Shown: piece by piece, positions 61,004 through 64,000 of the stretch
Layout: each line of letters opens with the position of its first letter
Numbering within the stretch: position 1 is the stretch's first letter
NCBI RefSeq assembly: GCF_017591425.1
Contig: NW_024465885.1
Coordinates: 33,488,501 to 33,552,500 of the forward strand
Source: Ochotona curzoniae
Taxonomy: Eukaryota; Chordata; Mammalia; Lagomorpha; Ochotonidae
DNA length: 64,000 nt
Direction: 5' to 3'
Made by a program: the position numbers and the translations under genes
The notes under the pieces: model-generated
What the model saw: the letters and a program-made list of their open reading frames with translations, nothing else
Told to the model about the DNA's origin: nothing
Databases searched by the model: none

Positions 61004-61344
61004 GGGCCAGGCATGATAGTCTGGCAGCTAAAATCCTTATCTTGAATGCGCCAGGATCCCATATGGGTGCAGGTTCTAATTCCGGCAGTCCTGCTTCCCA
61101 TCCAGCTCCCTGCCTGTGGCCTGGGAAAGCAGTGGAGAACGGCCCAAAGCCCTGGGACCCTGCATCCGCATGGGAGACCTGAAGAAGTTTCTGGCTCCTG
61201 GCTCCTGACTTAGAATCGGCTCAGCATCAGCCATTGTGGCCTCTTGGGGAGTGAATCATCAGACGGAAGATCTTCCTCTCTGTCTCTCCTCCTCTCTGTA
61301 TATCCACCTTTCCAATAACAATAAATAAATCTTAAAGAAAAAAA
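61004..61344 (+). mobile_element. C-type SINE, full length
   Basis: Head gggccaggcatgatagtc, B-box flank caggttctaattccgg, ctccctgcctgtggcctg, gaatcatcagacggaagatc and tail aataaataaatcttaaag. Flanking aggtgggtaga and aggtagatag are similar and may be a decayed target-site duplication. Confidence 0.94.
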
Positions 61345-61559
61345 GGTAGATAGCAACATACATAAATGTCAAAGAAAGACAAAAAACATTGAACAAAGAA
61401 AATACTAAGGTGACAGACACAAATTCAAACAATGAAATATATATTAAAATTAAAATATAGAAAAAGTAAAATATAGAGATGACAATATCTCATAAAAAAG
61501 AAATATTTGATATAAGGCATCCTATATGATAAACTATAAGTTTTAAAGAAATTGACACA

Positions 61560-61890
61560 GACATTGTGGTAGTGGATCAACAAACGACTTGGATGCCCAC
61601 ACATAATACTGAAGTGTCAGTTTAAATTCTAACGATCTATTTGGTGATTAACTCCTTGTTAGTGGAACTGTTGGAACAACAGGTAAGAGCCCAAAAGCTT
61701 GGGCACAAGATGGAAGACCGTGACAGAGTAACTGTTCCTTAGCAACAGTACTGGCTGATGTAGGTATTTGAATAGTGCAGAGTTGAATGAAAGATATCTC
61801 TTCATTCTCTCTTCTCTCTCTCTCCCTCTCTCTCTTTCTCTCTCTCTCTAACTCCTCATTCTCTCTGTCAAGTTGATTAAATAAATAAAT
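61560..61890 (+). mobile_element. Old C-type SINE with expanded CT tract
   Basis: Head relic cacagacattgtggtagtg, then aacaggtaagagcccaaaag, ggcacaagatggaagacc and the long CT tract in the place of the normal ctctctgtctctcc segment. Ends with aaataaataaataaac. Confidence 0.6.
61798..61866. repeat. (CT)n-rich pyrimidine tract
   Basis: About 70 bp nearly all C and T, inside the SINE's pyrimidine segment. Confidence 0.88.
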
Positions 61891-62255
61891 AAACTTAAAT
61901 AAATTACATAAAACATGGAACAAAAGCATTCCTGGAAAAACAAAAATAGTGTTAGTAAAACTTGATATCAGAATATAAAATGTTACTATCCACAAGTAAA
62001 TAATAAAATATTATAGTCCACCAGTGTTAGCAAAAGATAAATAAGATAATTTACAATAAAAGTAATAATATCTAGAAATGTTCACAGCTGACAAAACATC
62101 TTTCATAAGTGAATTCAAGTGTCAAAATTAGATGTAGGAAAATTGTGAGAAACTGATAATTCATCTTTCAGAATTAAAAAGAGCAGGATGAAAACACATC
62201 AATAAGGATACAGAAGATTTTGTCAATACTCAGCCAACCTGAGTTAATTTCATTT
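61891..62255 (+). mobile_element. Possible old L1 fragment
   Basis: gaaaacacatcaataaggat and ctcagccaacctgagtt resemble a part of old L1. Short and diverged. Confidence 0.35.
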
Positions 62256-62264
62256 TGGTTACTT

Positions 62265-62632
62265 TTTAACAGATTTATTTATTCATTCATTCATTTATTT
62301 ATTTATTTATTTATTTATTTATTTGGAAAGTCAGATTTACAGAGAGAATGGGAGACAGAAAGAATGATCTGTCCACGGGTTCACTCCCCAGGTAGCACAA
62401 TAGCTGGGGCTGGCTATTTAAAGCCTATGAAAAGACTTCAGGCTCTTCTTTCAAATCTCCCATGCGGGTTCAGGGCCCCAAGGCTTTGAGCCATCCTTGA
62501 CTGTTTTCCCAGTCCATAATCAGAGATCTAAACGGATAGTAGAGCATCTGGGACATGAATTGGCATCTATATGGGATCCTAATGCATGCAAGGTAAGGGT
62601 TTAACCACTAAGCCCTTAAACACCCTCAGAAT
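62265..62632 (-). mobile_element. C-type SINE, full length
   Basis: After the tail repeat: ggttcactccccaggtag, caaatctcccatgcgggt, ccaaggctttgagccatcc and gatcctaatgcatgcaagg with gtttaaccactaagccc. Moderate divergence. Confidence 0.85.
62273..62325. repeat. (TTTA)/(ATTC)n repeat in SINE tail
   Basis: Over ten tttatttattt units at the tail end of the following minus-strand SINE. Confidence 0.9.
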
Positions 62633-62937
62633 AAATATGCTTTTTAACTTCGGTGATGACATTCATTTTAGATGTGATATTTTCATCCAGATAACAATTA
62701 AATAATCAAGATAAAGTAAAAATCACAGCAAAGGATGCTTTAAGTATATTTAAAAAAAAAACTAAATAAAAAGAGTAAACTGGTAAGATTTGGAAAAAAA
62801 ATCATATTTTTAAAAGCAACCCATTTATATTTAAGATGTATATTTAAATGATGTTTTGAAAAATAAAAGGAAGACAGCAGAATCAGTTATCAGTTTTAGT
62901 GGAAAACAGCAAATAACATAAAATTCTCTTTGTTTGC

Positions 62938-62944
62938 AGATGGC
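62938..62944 (+). promoter_or_regulatory. YY1-like site at L1 5' end
   Basis: agatggc within the first bases of the element, in the same place as in the other two L1 5' ends of the window. Confidence 0.4.
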
Positions 62945-63416
62945 TGTATAGGGAAAGAATAATTTTCAGCAGCAGAGAATAATCAGCCATGCTGTAGCAG
63001 TGAGGCCAGATTTGAGGAAATAGAACAGGCCAGCAGCAGATGGGCATCAGGAGACCCATGGACATATGAAAGTAGCAGAGACAACAGAGCTTTAGTGCAG
63101 TAGCCAGATAGCCCAGTGGCTGTCAGCTCTGGGTGATCAGAGACCTACTGATGAACAGGTGGGAAGGAGAGTTCGCTAGGAGATCAGGAGGTGAACCACA
63201 GCAAAGAAATGCCTATCCTGCTGATTTGTTTGATTTTACCAAGATCAGAAATGGAACAGTTGACCCCAAACATAAACAAGGTGGCTTTCATGGCCCAAAC
63301 TCTACTAGAGTCACACTGGGTCCCATTTTGGCTACTTTGCAAAGGCTGCAGTGAGGTGTGCATGAGCTAAGACTGGAATTATCAGGTGCCATTTTGTGCA
63401 CTGTGGCAAAGGCTGA

Positions 63417-63442
63417 GGGGGACGGGGGGGTGGGGGTGCGGG
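63417..63442 (+). repeat. Strong G-quadruplex candidate in L1 5'UTR
   Basis: Four G tracts of 5, 7, 5 and 3 bases separated by AC, T and TGC. This satisfies the standard G3+N1-7 rule with short loops. It lies inside the first repeated unit. Confidence 0.85.
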
Positions 63443-63804
63443 AAAATTGTGAGTTGAGCATGTGATAACCCAGGTCAGAAATTAATTGTGTTTCAGCACA
63501 TTGCATTAGTCCACAGGAAAATGAGTAACAATGTGACATCCTTCAGGTTCAGATGGCCCCCAGACCTAGTGGCCAGCAGAACTAGAATCCAGCCAGTGCC
63601 ACATCACACACTGGTTTGTTCACTGTGGTAAAGGCTGAGGGAAGAAAGGGAGAACAGTAAGGTATGCATGCAATTAAGCCAGGAGCAAAATAAATTGTGG
63701 CTCATTGAATTAAATTCCTCCCACAAGGAACTCAGTGCTGACTTGGCATCCTACAGGTTTCAAGCGAAATATTTGGTTCAAGTAGATCTCAGACCTAAAG
63801 GCCA

Positions 63805-64000
63805 GCACAGCAGGTCAAAACCAGAATAAACAAATGTGATTACATCAAACCTAAAATTTTCAGTACAACAAAGAAGACTATCATTAAAGTGCAGAATCAA
63901 CCAATGGGATGGAAGAAGATCCTTACAGACTACAAAACTGATTGGAGACTAATATCCAGAATTTATAAAGAGCTTCAGAAACTTAGTGATAACAAAAGAA
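63805..64000 (+). mobile_element. L1 ORF2 C-terminal region joined to 5'UTR, cut by window end
   Basis: From 63805 the sequence is L1 ORF2 about 80% of the way through: gtgattacatcaaacc, aatgggatggaagaagatcc, ctaatatccagaatttat. ORF1 and most of ORF2 (about 4 kb) are missing between 5'UTR and here. The joint has agca shared by both sides. Confidence 0.8.

Larger units (their letters stand above)
62930..63804 (+). mobile_element. L1 5'UTR with two repeated units
   Basis: Starts gcagatggctgtataggg, contains caggtgccattttgtgc and ggcaaaggctgaggg, matching the 5'UTRs of L1 copies 1 and 2 on the opposite strand. Units of about 222-229 bp repeat: cactgtgg(c/t)aaaggctg at 63399 and 63621, and gaccta...ggccagca at 63563 and 63792. 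The 73-codon and 83-codon open frames here are not supported. Confidence 0.75.

Noticed and set aside
1..64000. CRISPR arrays, operons, bacterial promoters, tRNA or rRNA genes
   Set aside because: The sequence is mammalian. Repeats are dispersed retroelements, not spaced arrays. The tRNA-like segments are SINE heads without a full cloverleaf and with SINE bodies attached.

Overview
This is mammalian nuclear DNA, AT-rich, with no gene that I can support on either strand. Its short interspersed repeats are tRNA-derived C-type SINEs, the lagomorph family. They have a head starting gggcccggcg, an A box, a B box, the motif atcccatatgggcgcc, and a 3' tail ending in taaaaataaatctttaaa. This version, with B box ggttctaatcc and the tail motif atcatcggacggaagatc, looks more like pika (Ochotona) than rabbit. 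That assignment rests on family recognition, not on a search.

Layout. 1-8 kb: mostly unique AT-rich sequence with a few old SINEs. 8.0-11.4 kb: a 2.7 kb GC-rich repeat on the minus strand, then an unclassified block with 73-bp direct repeats. 11.4-18.6 kb: sparse SINEs including one young copy, a LINE-1 (L1) 3' end, an MLT1-like LTR and a purine tract. 18.9-20.2 kb: 5'-truncated L1. 22.8-31.3 kb: two minus-strand L1 copies carrying 5'UTR and broken ORF1, separated by an old plus-strand L1 riddled with insertions and by a 1.9 kb LTR-like or unclassified stretch. 31.4-35.8 kb: SINEs and another GC-rich module. 36.6-43.3 kb: L1 ORF2 pieces on both strands and a GC-rich tail that matches the 8 kb element. 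43.7-51 kb: scattered SINEs. 53.5-57.7 kb: an L1 with an inverted 5' part nested inside a SINE, then a large inverted pair of L1 3' ends. 58-62.6 kb: SINEs and L1 pieces. 62.9-64.0 kb: an L1 5'UTR joined directly to the 3' part of ORF2, running off the window.

Nothing here works together as a pathway. The biology is retrotransposition history. L1 machinery very likely moved the SINEs, since several have target-site duplications and A tails. The most interesting signals are the patchwork identity and shared premature stop of the two L1 ORF1 copies, the 5'UTR-to-ORF2 L1 junction with a strong G-quadruplex candidate, the recurrent GC-rich tail module, and the inverted L1 3' ends. I found no sign of a new gene system. 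The longest open frames lie inside repeats and are not supported as genes.
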